NCBI RefSeq assembly: GCF_000384215.1
Contig: NZ_KB913032.1
Coordinates: forward strand, 7,029,605 to 7,093,604
Direction: 5' to 3'
DNA: 64,000 bases
Origin: Amycolatopsis alba DSM 44262
GTDB lineage: Bacteria; Actinomycetota; Actinomycetes; Mycobacteriales; Pseudonocardiaceae
Numbering within the stretch: the stretch's first letter is position 1; each line of letters opens with the position of its first letter. Shown here piece after piece: positions 25,046 to 34,087 of the stretch. The notes below the pieces were generated by a model that worked only from the letters and a program-made list of their open reading frames with translations, was not told the origin of the DNA and ran no database searches. A program made the position numbers and the translations under genes.

Positions 25046-27037
25046 GTGAACGCTCGGGACCGCATCCAAGAACTCGCCGATCAGATCGTCGTCCTTCGCG
25101 ACGCCTACTACCGGGGCTCGCCGAAGGTGGCCGACGCCGACTACGACGCGATCGAAGACGAGCTGCGGGGGCTCATCGAGGCCAACCCCGAGCTGACCCC
25201 GGACCCGAACCCACTCGACCAGGTCGGCGCGCCCGCCGTCCTGCACGCGCCCATCCGGCACTCGCGCCCGATGTTGTCGCTGGAGAAGGCGACCAAACCC
25301 GAGCAGGTCGAGGCGTTCTTCGCCCGCTTCCCCGGACAGCCGGTGGTCGTCATGCCGAAACTGGACGGCCTGTCGCTGGCCCTGGTCTACGAGAACGGGC
25401 GGCTCGCCAGGGCGATCACCCGCGGCGACGGGACGACCGGCGACGACGTGACCATGCTGGTGCGGGCGCTGACCGACGGCGTCCCCGACAAGGTCGACGC
25501 GCCCGGCCGGGTCGAGGTCCGCGGCGAGGCCGTCATGCTCCGGTCCACTTTCGCCGCGTACAACAAGGTTCACCCGGACAAGCCGCTGATCAACCCGCGC
25601 AACGCCGCCGCCGGGACCCTGCGCGCCAAGGATCCGGCCACTGTCGCCGAGCGGCGTCTCCAGTTCTTCGCCTTCGATCTCTCCACGGAACCGGACAGCG
25701 CGGAAACCGACCTCGACAGCGCGCTTCGGACGCTCGGGTTCGCCGCGGCCGACATGCGGCACTGTGCGGACGCCGAGGCCGCGCAGGCCGTCATCACGAC
25801 CATCGAGCAGCAGCGCAACGACCTCGACTACGACCTCGACGGCGCCGTGCTGCGCTTGGCGGATCGTGACGCGTACGCCGCCGCCGGAACGCGGTCCAGC
25901 TCACCGCGCGGCGCGCTGGCGTTCAAATTCGCCGCCGAGGAGAAGACCACCGTGCTCGCGGACGTGGTCTGGGATGTCGGCAAGACCGGCAAGATCGCGC
26001 CCGTCGCGTGGCTGGAGCCGGTGTTCGTCGGCGGGACCACCGTCACACGGGCGACCTTGGCCAACCAGGAGGTCATCCGCGCCCGCGGTATCAAGATCGG
26101 TGACACCGTCCTGGTGCGCCGCGCCGGCGACGTGATCCCGTTCGTGGCCGGCGTGCTCGACGCCGCCAAGCGCACCGGCGAGGAGCGGGAGATCGTGCCG
26201 CCCTCGGTGTGCCCGTCGTGCGAAGAGCCGTTGACCGAACAGGGCAACAGCCGGGAACTGTTCTGCACCAACGTCGCCTGCCCCGCCCAGACCGTCCGGC
26301 GGCTGATCCACTGGGCTTCGCGGGCGGCCGCGGACATCGACGCGATCGGCGGGGTCTGGATCGAAAGGCTCGCCGAGGCCGGGATTCTCGAGCACCCGTC
26401 GGACTTCTACCGGCTCACCAAGGAAACGCTGCTGGAGTTCGACCGCATCGGCGACGTCTCCGCCACCCGCATGATCGAGTCGATCGACGCGAGCCGAGCC
26501 GTCGGCCTGCGCCGGGCGCTGATCGGCCTGGCGATCCCGATGGCTTCAGAAGGCACCGCCGCGCGGCTGTGCCGAGCGGGCTTCGGCTCGCTGGAGGCTG
26601 TCGCGGACGCGGGTGAAGAGGGTCTCGTCGCCGTGGAGGACATCGGCCCGAAGGTCGCCGCGTCCCTGATCGAACATCTCACCCGGCTGCGTCCCGAACT
26701 CGAGCGGCTGCGGGAAGCCGGTGTCTCGCTGGACGTCCGCGACGAGGACCTCCCACCGGTGGTCGCGGCAGGCGCGCCGCTGGAGGGCAAGACAGTTGTG
26801 GTCACCGGTTCGATCAGCGACCCCCGTTCTGGCGAGAAGGTGCCGCGCCCGACCTTCCAGCGGTTGTGCGAAAGGGCGGGCGCGACCATCGCGTCCTCTG
26901 TCTCGGCGAGCACCGACCTGCTGATCACCGGCGCCGACGTCGGGGCGAGCAAACTCACCAAGGCCGAGAAACTCGAAGTCGAGGTCGTGGACCAAGGCGT
27001 CATCTGGGGACAGTTGATCGAAGCAGGCGTCGTTTAG
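25046..27037 (+). CDS. ligA: NAD+-dependent DNA ligase
   Basis: Protein of 663 residues with all LigA modules. These are domain Ia (RDAYYRGSPKVADADYDAIE), adenylation domain with catalytic Lys105 in MPKLDGLSL, OB fold (GKTGKIAPVAWLEPV), Cys4 zinc finger (CPSC..CTNVACP), helix-hairpin-helix repeats and C-terminal BRCT (LEGKTVVVTGSISD). The GTG at 25046 is preferred as a near-leaderless start since TAATCT (25033-25038) looks like a -10; an in-frame GTG at 25022 would add eight residues. Its location among accessory genes and its divergence from the usual actinobacterial LigA opening suggest it may be a second ligase, which I cannot verify here. Confidence 0.88.
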   Translation: MNARDRIQELADQIVVLRDAYYRGSPKVADADYDAIEDELRGLIEANPELTPDPNPLDQVGAPAVLHAPIRHSRPMLSLEKATKPEQVEAFFARFPGQPVVVMPKLDGLSLALVYENGRLARAITRGDGTTGDDVTMLVRALTDGVPDKVDAPGRVEVRGEAVMLRSTFAAYNKVHPDKPLINPRNAAAGTLRAKDPATVAERRLQFFAFDLSTEPDSAETDLDSALRTLGFAAADMRHCADAEAAQAVITTIEQQRNDLDYDLDGAVLRLADRDAYAAAGTRSSSPRGALAFKFAAEEKTTVLADVVWDVGKTGKIAPVAWLEPVFVGGTTVTRATLANQEVIRARGIKIGDTVLVRRAGDVIPFVAGVLDAAKRTGEEREIVPPSVCPSCEEPLTEQGNSRELFCTNVACPAQTVRRLIHWASRAAADIDAIGGVWIERLAEAGILEHPSDFYRLTKETLLEFDRIGDVSATRMIESIDASRAVGLRRALIGLAIPMASEGTAARLCRAGFGSLEAVADAGEEGLVAVEDIGPKVAASLIEHLTRLRPELERLREAGVSLDVRDEDLPPVVAAGAPLEGKTVVVTGSISDPRSGEKVPRPTFQRLCERAGATIASSVSASTDLLITGADVGASKLTKAEKLEVEVVDQGVIWGQLIEAGVV

Positions 27038-27044
27038 CAGTGGT

Positions 27045-27087
27045 CTCGTGAGTGGTAAGGCTGGTTCTCACCGGCCTTACTCACGAG
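27045..27087 (+). terminator. Hairpin after ligA
   Basis: CTCGTGAGT and TAAGGC pair with the complementary GCCTTA and CTCACGAG, with a few bulged bases and a 6-base loop. It begins eight bases after the ligA stop. Confidence 0.6.
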
Positions 27088-27166
27088 GCCCCACTGCCGG
27101 GCCGGCCGCCTCACGTGACTGGCCGGACGACACGCGTGATTGAACGGACGACACGCGTGTGCCAAC

Positions 27167-27186
27167 GGACGACTCGCGAGTCGTCC
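27167..27186. repeat. Perfect 20-bp palindrome GGACGACTCGCGAGTCGTCC
   Basis: It lies within a run of related words: GGACGACACGCGTG at 27123 and 27147 and CACGCGTGTCGTCC at 27194 and 27215. A cousin, GGGACGACAC-AC-GTGTCGTCCC, is at 57984. Confidence 0.75.
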
Positions 27187-27238
27187 CACCGGACACGCGT
27201 GTCGTCCATCCCGTCACGCGTGTCGTCCTGCTGGACAC

Positions 27239-27574
27239 ACGACACCGCCACCCGCGCACCACAGCAGGTACCTAACACGCCCTTGGTCCTAACCGTCCTG
27301 ACCGCTCACGACCGCCGAGAGACTGCGCGGCCCGGACACAGGCCGCGGTGTCGCGAAAGCCACTTTCGCGACGTCTGATGTCCCGAAAGTGGCTTTCGCG
27401 ACACGATCGCCGGGTAGCGACCGGGGCACAGGGCAAGCGCCTCAGGCGTGACTCGCGTGACCCGTCCCTGATCACGCATGACCGCCCACCTCACCCGAAC
27501 ACGACACCGCCACCCGCACACCACAAGCAGGTACCTGAAACACCCTTGGCTCTCACCGTCCTCACCACTCACGA
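27239..27574. repeat. Direct repeat of about 73 bases (27239-27311 and 27501-27574)
   Basis: Both copies start ACGACACCGCCACCCGC, contain GCAGGTACCT and CCTTGG, and end in a CCGTCCT.ACC.CTCACGA boundary sequence. A shorter inverted copy is at about 58036-58075 (CCAAGGGTGTCTTAGGTGCC). Confidence 0.7.
27348..27404. repeat. GTGTCGCGAAAGCC palindrome
   Basis: Arms of 21 bases match exactly; the centre is CGACGTCTGATGTCC. It is nearly identical to the copy at 58158-58214. Confidence 0.8.
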
Positions 27575-27608
27575 GCTGGGGTCCCGTGCGGTCTGGCGGG
27601 GAGGGCGT

Positions 27609-27661
27609 GTTGCGAAAGCCACTTTCGCAACCTTCAACGTTGCGAACGTGGCTTTCGCAAC
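27609..27661. repeat. GTTGCGAAAGCC palindrome (copy of 3061)
   Basis: Same 53-base structure as 3061-3113 with one mismatch in the right arm (GAACGTGG). The flanks are inverted relative to block 1, but the loop CTTCAAC is not, meaning the loop has flipped relative to its flanks. Confidence 0.8.
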
Positions 27662-27704
27662 ACGACCAGCGGAGCGCGTGCTTGGACCGTCGGCAGGGCT
27701 GGTT

Positions 27705-28850
27705 CTAACCGTCCTTACCACTCACGACCTTGTAGCGAGAGCTCGTCGAGTGCCATTCGAACCCGCCGCCCATCCATCCCCGCAGCCCGCGTAAGAACCG
27801 TTGCAGCTCAAGGGAAGGCACCACGCTCAGCTTCTCGTGCGCCGCTTGGAAGTCCCGGACGACGTCGTTGTGCAACTCGACGGTGATCGCCGTGGCCTCC
27901 TCGATCGAGCACTTCCGGTCGTCGGCGATCAGCAGGACCGCGTTGCACGGTGGCGACTCGTCCTCCAGATCCTTGGCGACCGAGTGCACGTCGTTGACGA
28001 GCACGGACGCCGTGCCCGCCTGGATCGCCGCTTCCCGGACCCGCGGGTCGTAGTAGAGGTTCGACGTCAGTTCGTAGCCACCGAGGACGTCGATCAACGT
28101 CATCGAGGTGTAGAAACTGTCGTGCTGCCGGGCCGCGAGATACTCCCAGGCCGGCGGGTATTTCCCGCTGTGGCGCCAGGCCGCGTAGGCGCTCCAGCTC
28201 ACGAACATCGCGAAGGTCGAATAACAGACGCGGTTGACCTGCGCGGCAGTCCCGTTCCGCCGCAAGTACTCCGTTCCGGAGTTCAGCGCCACCAGAACTC
28301 TGTCACTCCGCAACGTTTCGTCGAGGTCGCGGCTGAATTCGCCCAACGACGGCACCGGGTCCATGGCGGCCATCGCCAACGCGAGTTTCGGGGGCAGTTC
28401 CGCCGGCACCGCGCCGAGCGAGGTGTCGTCGGCGTAGAGGTCGTCGGCGGCCCACCAGGCGGCGTTGAGCTTCGCGGAGATCAACAGCTTGTCGGGGTCT
28501 TCGCAGTCCGGGTGGGCGAGCATGACCAGCCTGCCGAAGCCCGCCTTCCCGATCTGCTCGCGCTCCCCCTCGTCGAAACCGCACTCCCCCGCCCACCCGA
28601 TCAGCCGCCGGTCGACCTCGTCGGCGAGCGGAACGTTGATCCGTTCGGTGACGGGGACGTACAGCGGCGGCGCCGACCCATCACCCCACGGCCGGTATGC
28701 GTATGTCGGGTCGAGGGCGGGTGCCTCCGGCGGCGGAGTTTCCTCCACCGCCGGAGAAACAGCGGTCAACCGTGCCGCCAGCCGGGCGGCGGACGTACCC
28801 AGTCCGCGTGGCCCGGCCAGCAACGTGGCCAGTGCACCCTGTTCCGTCAT
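27705..28850 (-). CDS. 2-methylisoborneol synthase (encapsulated terpene cyclase)
   Basis: Class I terpene cyclase of 381 residues that turns 2-methyl-geranyl diphosphate into the earthy odorant 2-methylisoborneol. Metal-binding motifs are DDLYADD (136-142) and NDVHSVAKD (286-294, canonical NDxxSxxKE with Asp in the last position). The first 50 residues are disordered, Ala/Pro-rich and carry GPRGLGTSAARLA, the kind of conserved motif used for loading cargo into family 2 encapsulins. It is the last gene of the operon with the methyltransferase and two shell proteins. Its final codons (VVSGKDG) and TAG lie in the boundary repeat of block 2. Confidence 0.9.
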   Translation of the reverse strand: MTEQGALATLLAGPRGLGTSAARLAARLTAVSPAVEETPPPEAPALDPTYAYRPWGDGSAPPLYVPVTERINVPLADEVDRRLIGWAGECGFDEGEREQIGKAGFGRLVMLAHPDCEDPDKLLISAKLNAAWWAADDLYADDTSLGAVPAELPPKLALAMAAMDPVPSLGEFSRDLDETLRSDRVLVALNSGTEYLRRNGTAAQVNRVCYSTFAMFVSWSAYAAWRHSGKYPPAWEYLAARQHDSFYTSMTLIDVLGGYELTSNLYYDPRVREAAIQAGTASVLVNDVHSVAKDLEDESPPCNAVLLIADDRKCSIEEATAITVELHNDVVRDFQAAHEKLSVVPSLELQRFLRGLRGWMGGGFEWHSTSSRYKVVSGKDG

Positions 28851-28875
28851 CAGTGTCTCCGATGGTCTCGCGAGG

Positions 28876-29739
28876 TCAGACCCGGTCCGCCGCGATGAGC
28901 AGGTAGTGGAAGCTGCCTTCGCGATAGGCGTCGAGGAACGGTTTTTCGACCCCTGTCGCCACCGAAGACTTCGCTCGCAGTTCCCAGTACGGGATCGTGT
29001 CGGCCGTCAGGTCCACCACCGAGATCGGCACCAGGTCGTTGGCCGTCATCGCCTTGAAGTACTGGCTGCGCGGATGGATGTTGCAGGTGTAGTGCTGGTC
29101 GATCTGCGCGACGGCCTTGGACCGGCCACCGGTCACGTCGTTGTAGCAGCCGGTGATGGTGACGTAGCGGCCGCCGAACTCCAGCTGTCGCGCATGCTCG
29201 GCGAAGAGCTCGTGGAGGTCCACGTACATGGTGCTTTCGTTGTTCCAGATCGCCTTGCGCGAACCGGTTTCGAAGCCGGTGTCGAGCATGTTGCGGAAGT
29301 GGTAGCCGACCTTGTCGGAGACGCCCCGGATGTCCGCCTGGTGATTGGCGAACTCGACCTGCTTCTCCGAGATCGAGATCCCGTCGACGTGGCAGCCGAA
29401 CCGCGCGTTGGCCATGATGCTGGACCCGCCGCGCCCGCAGCCCGCGTCGAGGAGCCAGTCGTCCGGTTTGACGTCGCCGAGGTGATCGAGCAGGACGTCC
29501 GCCTGCGCTGTCTCCAGGCGGTGCATTTCGGCGATGATCCGCTCGTCGCGGGTGCTCTCGGGGCCTTCCAGTACGGACCAGTCGACCTCGCCGACCCCGT
29601 AGTGGTGGTGATACAGCCCGTCCACGTCACCCAGCCGGAGGTTGACCGGATCCTTCTCCTTGTTCCAGTACGACGCCACCGACTTCTGGTACTCGGTGCG
29701 CAGAACCTTGGCGGGAGCGGGGGTACGGGCGATGGTCAC
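28876..29739 (-). CDS. Geranyl diphosphate 2-C-methyltransferase
   Basis: SAM-dependent C-methyltransferase of 287 residues that makes 2-methyl-geranyl diphosphate for the adjacent cyclase. Motifs: SVASYWNKEKDPVNLRLGDV, YHHHYGVGEVDW, SAM site LLDAGCGRGGSSIMANARFG, EKQVEFANHQA, and IWNNESTMYVDLHELFAEHA typical of the family. The GTG start has AAAGGA nine bases upstream. It is followed after 25 bases by the cyclase gene and preceded after 53 bases by the second shell gene. Confidence 0.92.
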   Translation of the reverse strand: MTIARTPAPAKVLRTEYQKSVASYWNKEKDPVNLRLGDVDGLYHHHYGVGEVDWSVLEGPESTRDERIIAEMHRLETAQADVLLDHLGDVKPDDWLLDAGCGRGGSSIMANARFGCHVDGISISEKQVEFANHQADIRGVSDKVGYHFRNMLDTGFETGSRKAIWNNESTMYVDLHELFAEHARQLEFGGRYVTITGCYNDVTGGRSKAVAQIDQHYTCNIHPRSQYFKAMTANDLVPISVVDLTADTIPYWELRAKSSVATGVEKPFLDAYREGSFHYLLIAADRV

Positions 29740-29792
29740 GTGGGTGGTCCTTTCTGGAGCATTGTTGTTCGTTGTGGTGACGGGGCGAGGGG

Positions 29793-31181
29793 TCAACGCG
29801 CGACCTCGACGTTCTCCAGGACACCGAGCGCGTCGGGCACGAGCACGGCGGCCGAGTAGTAGGTACTGACCAGATAGCTGGCGACGGCCTGATCGGAGAT
29901 GCCGTCGAAGCGCACGTTCAGGCCCGGCTCGTACTCGTCGGGCAGGCCGGTCTGGTGCAGGCCGATCACGCCGTTGTCGTCCACGCCGGTCCGCATGGCG
30001 AGGATCGACGAGGTGCCGTTCTCGGTGATCGGGATCTTGTCGCAGGGCAGGAGCGGTACCCCGCGCCACGCGGCGACCACCTTGCCGTCGACCGTGGTGC
30101 CTTCCGGGTACAGGCTGCGGCGGGTGCATTCCCTGCCGAAAGCGGCGATCGCGCGCGGATGGGCGAGGAAGAACTTCGTCTTGCGGCGTCGGCTGACGAG
30201 TTCGTCCATGTCGTCGGGCGTCGGCGGACCGGACCGGGTCTGGAACCGCGATTTGAGGTCGGCGTTGTGCAGTAGTCCGAACTCGCGGTTGTTGATCAGG
30301 TCGTATTCCTGCCGTTCCCGCAGGGCCGCGATGGTCAGCCGGAGCTGCTCGTCGAACTGGTCCATCGGCCCGTTGTAGAGATCGGTCACCCGCGTGTGCA
30401 CCCGCAGTGCCGTCTGCGCGACGGCCAGGTCGTACTCGCGTGGCGAGATCTCGTAGTCGACGAACGTGCCCGGCAGCAGCGGCTCACCGTCGTGCCCGGA
30501 CGACATCCCGATCTCGGACTCACCCTTGGCGTTCTGCGGCTTTCCTTTGTGTGCCAGCATGTCCTGCACGTGGCGGCGCAGCGCCTCGGACCGGCCGTTG
30601 AGGTCGGCGAAGTCGTCGGCGCGCAGGGTCAGCACGATGACCGGGGTGACGGCCTTGACGGTGAACGGCCAGTTCCGGTCGATGCCGGCGAGCATTTCGT
30701 CACCGAAGTGGTCGCCGTCGGCCATGCTGCCGATGGCCGCTTCGGCGCCGTACTCGCCCGGCGCCACTTTCGCGACCTTGCCGTGCGCGACCAGCACGAC
30801 CTCGTCGAGCGGGGAGCCGTGGCTGACGATGGTCTCGCCGGGCTGGTATTCATGCTGCACGAACCGGTCGGCGAGCGCGGTGAGCGTGTCCTCGTCGTCG
30901 AAACCCCGCAGCAGCGCCAGTTCCGCGAGTTCCTGCGGGACGACCCGGACCTCGGTACCGACGTTGGTGAAGCTCACCCGCCCGTCGCCGATGGCGTAGG
31001 TCAGGCGGCGGTTGACCCGGAAGGTGCCACCGGTCGCCTCCACCCACGGCAGCATCTTCAGCAGCCAGCGCGGCGTGATGCTCTGCATCTGCGGCCGCGT
31101 TTTGGTGGTCGTCGCCAGGTTCCGCGCGGCCGCGGGGCCGAGACTGAGCCGCCGGTCGGCCTCCGGCGTCGTGGCGGTCAT
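29793..31181 (-). CDS. Family 2B encapsulin shell protein with cyclic-nucleotide-binding domain (second copy)
   Basis: Protein of 462 residues. The N-arm is [17 protein letters not shown] and [16 protein letters not shown] cyclic-nucleotide-binding domain lies at about 85-205 ([29 protein letters not shown]). The HK97-like shell part has [57 protein letters not shown] and [20 protein letters not shown]. The ATG is fixed by an ATGA overlap with the upstream shell gene. It co-assembles with its paralogue into the compartment that holds the cyclase, as known for this operon type in Streptomyces. Confidence 0.92.
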   Translation of the reverse strand: MTATTPEADRRLSLGPAAARNLATTTKTRPQMQSITPRWLLKMLPWVEATGGTFRVNRRLTYAIGDGRVSFTNVGTEVRVVPQELAELALLRGFDDEDTLTALADRFVQHEYQPGETIVSHGSPLDEVVLVAHGKVAKVAPGEYGAEAAIGSMADGDHFGDEMLAGIDRNWPFTVKAVTPVIVLTLRADDFADLNGRSEALRRHVQDMLAHKGKPQNAKGESEIGMSSGHDGEPLLPGTFVDYEISPREYDLAVAQTALRVHTRVTDLYNGPMDQFDEQLRLTIAALRERQEYDLINNREFGLLHNADLKSRFQTRSGPPTPDDMDELVSRRRKTKFFLAHPRAIAAFGRECTRRSLYPEGTTVDGKVVAAWRGVPLLPCDKIPITENGTSSILAMRTGVDDNGVIGLHQTGLPDEYEPGLNVRFDGISDQAVASYLVSTYYSAAVLVPDALGVLENVEVAR

Positions 31182-32599
31182 CCTTCGCGGCCGAGTTCGG
31201 CGGCTTCGAGGACGGCCAGGGCGTCCGGTACGAGCACGGCGGCGGAGTAGTACGTGCTGACGAGGTAGGAGATGATCGCCTGCTCCGAAATCCCCATGAA
31301 GCGGACGTTCAATCCGGGCTCGTACTCGTCCGGCAGGCCGATCTGACGCAGGCCGACCACACCCTGGTTCTGCTCGCCGGTGCGCATCAGCAGTACGGAA
31401 CTGGTGCTGGTCTGGCTCACCGGGATCTTGTTGCACGGCAGGATCGGGACCCCGCGCCAGGACGGCACCTTGTGGCCGCCGAGGTCGGCGCCGGTCGGGT
31501 AGATGCCGCGTTTGCTGCACTCGCGGCTGAACGCGGCGATCGTGCGCGGATGCGCGAGGAAGAAGCCGGGTTCCTTCCACACCAGGGCGAGCAGGTCGTC
31601 GAAGTCGTCCGGGGTGGGCGGTCCGGTGCGCGTCGCGATGCGCTGGGTGAAGTCGGCGTTGTGGAGCAGGCCGAAGTCCGTGTTGTTGATCATTTCGTGC
31701 TCTTGGCGCTCGCGCAGCGCCTCGATGGTCAGGCGGAGCTGCTGTTCGGTCTGGTCCATCGGCTGGTTGTAGAGGTCGGACACCCGGCTGTGGACCCGCA
31801 GCACGGTCTGGGCGACACTCAGTTCGTATTCCCGTGGCGAGGTCTCGTAGTCGACGAACGTGCCCGGCAACAGCGGCTCGCCGTCGTGACCGGAGGAGAT
31901 GTCGATCTCGGCTTCGCCGAAATCGTTGGAACGTCCGGTGTCTTGCGATGTCTGCTCGATCTGCGCCTGCAGCGATTCGGACTGTTCGAGTACGCGCTCG
32001 AAGTCCTGCCGGGTCAAGGTGAGCACGGTGCAGGCGGTGGCCGCCTTGGCGGTGAACTCCCAGATGCCGTCATCGGCGACGAGCGCCTGCCCGCCGAAGT
32101 AGTCACCGTCCTTGACCACGCCGAGCGCGGTCTCGTCACCATAGGGGCCGGGGCCGGTTTTGGTGATCTTGCCGTGGGCGATGAGGTAGACTCGGTCGGC
32201 CCGGTGCCCGAATTCGACGAGCACGTCGCCTGCGGCCACCTCCTGCTGTTCGAAGCGGCGGGCGAGTTCGGCGAGTACTTCTTCGTCGTCGTATCCCTTG
32301 AGCGGTTTCAGTTCGCCCAGTTCCGCCGGGATCACGCTCACTTCGGTGCCCGCCTTGGAGAACGTCACCCGTCCGTCACCGACCGCGTAATTGAGCCGCC
32401 GGTTGACCCGATAGGCGCCACCGTTGACCTGGACCCAATCGAGCATCTTCAGCAGCCAGCGGGACGAAATGCCCTGCATCTGCGGAACGGATTTAGTCGT
32501 GGTCGCCAGGTTTCGCGCGGCGGCCCGCCCCAAACTCAACTGCGGGTTTTCCGACCCCTGGACACCTTCGGCGGAAGTGCCCGATTCGGTCACGGTCAC
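31178..32599 (-). CDS. Family 2B encapsulin shell protein with cyclic-nucleotide-binding domain (first copy)
   Basis: Protein of 473 residues, first gene of the four-gene operon. Same architecture as its neighbour: N-arm [20 protein letters not shown], cyclic-nucleotide-binding domain (about 105-225, with [19 protein letters not shown] and [10 protein letters not shown]), then the HK97-like core. The N-terminal extension (about 22 residues before LSLG) is longer and more acidic than in the second copy. The start is taken as GTG 32599 with GAAGGGTGG seven bases upstream; GTG 32611 is the alternative. Confidence 0.92.
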   Translation of the reverse strand: MTVTESGTSAEGVQGSENPQLSLGRAAARNLATTTKSVPQMQGISSRWLLKMLDWVQVNGGAYRVNRRLNYAVGDGRVTFSKAGTEVSVIPAELGELKPLKGYDDEEVLAELARRFEQQEVAAGDVLVEFGHRADRVYLIAHGKITKTGPGPYGDETALGVVKDGDYFGGQALVADDGIWEFTAKAATACTVLTLTRQDFERVLEQSESLQAQIEQTSQDTGRSNDFGEAEIDISSGHDGEPLLPGTFVDYETSPREYELSVAQTVLRVHSRVSDLYNQPMDQTEQQLRLTIEALRERQEHEMINNTDFGLLHNADFTQRIATRTGPPTPDDFDDLLALVWKEPGFFLAHPRTIAAFSRECSKRGIYPTGADLGGHKVPSWRGVPILPCNKIPVSQTSTSSVLLMRTGEQNQGVVGLRQIGLPDEYEPGLNVRFMGISEQAIISYLVSTYYSAAVLVPDALAVLEAAELGREG

Positions 32600-32691
32600 A
32601 GCAAGGTCCACCCTTCGATAGTCGCTTGAGCAAACAAGATCCACAAACCGTGGCGTGCCGTCATGCCCCGATGTGCGGCTCCACGGGGATC

Positions 32692-32719
32692 AACATAGCA
32701 AGGCGCTTTGCCTACACAA
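32692..32719 (-). promoter_or_regulatory. Candidate promoter of the encapsulin/2-MIB operon
   Basis: On the minus strand TTGTGT, 16 bases and TATGTT form a plausible -35/-10 pair about 93 bases before the first shell gene. The rest of the 495-base gap to the cmtR gene (32600-33094) contains the inverted repeat at 32768 and no convincing gene. Confidence 0.4.
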
Positions 32720-32767
32720 GCGCACTTTCAGGTAATGCGAGAAGGCCACCCGAATGCCGCTTTTTCC

Positions 32768-32785
32768 ATTGTGTGAGAACACAAT
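32768..32785. promoter_or_regulatory. Inverted repeat ATTGTGT-GAGA-ACACAAT
   Basis: Perfect 7-base arms with a 4-base centre, AT-rich, located about 50 bases upstream of the candidate -35 box of the encapsulin operon. It looks like a binding site for an activator or repressor; which one is unknown. Confidence 0.5.
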
Positions 32786-33065
32786 TTCCCCCATTACTCG
32801 ACGCTTTAATGTGCCCACACAATCGGTCCAGCGACTGTTCTGAGGTGTTATGCGAAGCCGTCCGGAAACTCCTCGGAGTGCCCGTTATGCGACCGTTGGA
32901 GTGGGTGTGCCACCCCCTTTCGGGTCACCTCCGGGGCCGTGCTCGGCGACGTCTTGACAGCGGGCTACCGAACACAGCGTCGCGTCCGGACACTCCGTCG
33001 TGTCAGTAGTCCCATGTGGCCACTCCGTCTCGCCGCGCTCGGCTCATCCTTCAGCCGTTGCCCAT

Positions 33066-33104
33066 ATGTCAGCTGAGGCTGTACTGTTCCTTCCGTGCTG
33101 ACAT
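33066..33104. promoter_or_regulatory. CmtR operator half-sites around the cmtR start
   Basis: ATGTCAGC (33066-33073) and GCTGACAT (33097-33104) are exact inverted copies flanking a TACTGT that can be the -10. The second half lies on the GTG start codon, so binding would block a leaderless transcript. Confidence 0.6.
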
Positions 33105-33427
33105 GTGAGACTCAGGGTGCCGCGCTCGCCAGGCTGGGCCGTGCCCTCGCCGACCCGAACCGGTGCCGGATCCTGGTCGCCCTTCTCGACGGGGTGAACT
33201 ATCCGGGCCAACTGGCCGACCAGCTCGGTTTGAGCCGCTCCAACGTGTCCAATCACCTGGCTTGCCTCCGAGGCTGCGGGCTGGTCGTGGCCACCTATGA
33301 AGGCAGGCAGGTCCGCTACGCGCTGGCGGACGCGCATCTGGCCCGCGCACTGCGGGAACTGGTTCAGGTCGTGCTCGCGGTCGACACCACCGAGGCCTGT
33401 GTGGACGATGCCGAGGTGCTCCGATGA
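33095..33427 (+). CDS. cmtR: CmtR-family Cd(II)/Pb(II)-sensing ArsR repressor
   Basis: Winged-helix repressor of 110 residues. It opens MLTCETQGAALARLGRALAD, has the recognition helix LGLSRSNVSNHLACLRGCGL and the wing VATYEGRQVRYAL. Metal ligands known from Mycobacterium tuberculosis CmtR are all present at the same numbers: Cys57, Cys61 and Cys102. Cys4 and Cys24 are also present. The gene is leaderless (GTG) and overlaps the CDF gene by four bases. Confidence 0.93.
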   Translation: MLTCETQGAALARLGRALADPNRCRILVALLDGVNYPGQLADQLGLSRSNVSNHLACLRGCGLVVATYEGRQVRYALADAHLARALRELVQVVLAVDTTEACVDDAEVLR

Positions 33428-34077
33428 GCATGGAAAGCACTTCCTGTGTGGACGGCTGCTGCACCGCGAAGTCCACGCTGGACCCGGATCGCCGGGCCGT
33501 ACTGTCGCGCCGGGTCCGGCTCCTGGTCGCCGCGACGATCACCTACAACGTCATCGAGGCGGTCGTCGCGATCTCCGCGGGCACCATCGCCTCCTCGACC
33601 GCACTGATCGGCTTCGGCCTGGACTCGGTCATCGAAGTCGCGTCCGCCACGGCCGTCGCCTGGCAGTTCGCCGGTAAAGATCCCGAAGCCCGCGAGCGCA
33701 CCGCACTCAAGGTCATCGCGGTGTCGTTCTTCGCGCTGGCCGCCTATGTCACCGTCGAATCGATACGCACCCTGTTCGGCGCCGATCCCGCCGGACATTC
33801 CACCGTCGGCATCGTGCTGGCGGCGGTCTCGCTGCTCGTGATGCCCTTCCTCTCCCACGCCCAGCGTCGCGCCGGCCGGGAACTCGGCTCCGCGAGCGCG
33901 GTCGCCGACTCGAAGCAGACCTTGCTCTGCACCTATCTTTCCGGCGTGCTGCTGGTCGGGTTGCTGCTCAACAGTCTCCTCGGCTGGTACTGGGCGGATC
34001 CGCTGGTCGCCCTCGTCATCGCCGCCGTCGCGATCAAGGAAGGCCGCGAGGCCTGGCGCGGCGAGCACTGCTGCTGA
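33424..34077 (+). CDS. Cation diffusion facilitator-type metal exporter
   Basis: Membrane transporter of 217 residues with about six helices. The opening carries a metal-binding-like Cys cluster (SCVDGCCTAK) and the end another (GEHCC). Helix 2 has FGLDSVIEVASA with the conserved acidic residue, and the helix-5 region has VADSKQTLLCTYLSG. There is no cytoplasmic C-terminal domain, so it is a short CDF. The start codon overlaps the cmtR stop, so expression follows CmtR release by Cd, Pb or a similar thiophilic metal. Confidence 0.88.
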   Translation: MSMESTSCVDGCCTAKSTLDPDRRAVLSRRVRLLVAATITYNVIEAVVAISAGTIASSTALIGFGLDSVIEVASATAVAWQFAGKDPEARERTALKVIAVSFFALAAYVTVESIRTLFGADPAGHSTVGIVLAAVSLLVMPFLSHAQRRAGRELGSASAVADSKQTLLCTYLSGVLLVGLLLNSLLGWYWADPLVALVIAAVAIKEGREAWRGEHCC

Positions 34078-34087
34078 AAGGAGCGTC

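Larger units (their letters stand above)
27047..27726. repeat. Palindrome-rich block 2, bounded by inverted CGTGAGTGGTAAGG ends
   Basis: The 667 bases between ligA and the 2-methylisoborneol synthase gene hold no gene. The block is flanked by CGTGAGTGGTAAGG (27047-27060) and its exact complement (27713-27726). Contents in order: a terminator-like hairpin, a cluster of CACGCGTGTCGTCC-type palindromes (27125-27240), a 73-base unit present twice (27239, 27501), two long GCGAAAGCC palindromes (27348, 27609), and an inverted copy of about 120 bases of block 1. Confidence 0.75.

Noticed and set aside
27123..27240. CRISPR-like array from recurring ACGCGTGTCGTCC words
   Set aside because: Words occur in both orientations with spacing of about 20-24 bases and no unique spacers of constant length; no cas genes nearby.
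32771..32782. CRP-type site GTG-N6-CAC upstream of the encapsulin operon
   Set aside because: Tempting because the shells bind cyclic nucleotides, but the spacing is two bases shorter than the classical CRP half-site distance; kept only as an unassigned inverted repeat.
32626..33009. 127-codon plus-strand frame upstream of cmtR
   Set aside because: Cys/His/Pro-rich translation without codon bias; it covers the encapsulin promoter and the inverted repeat.
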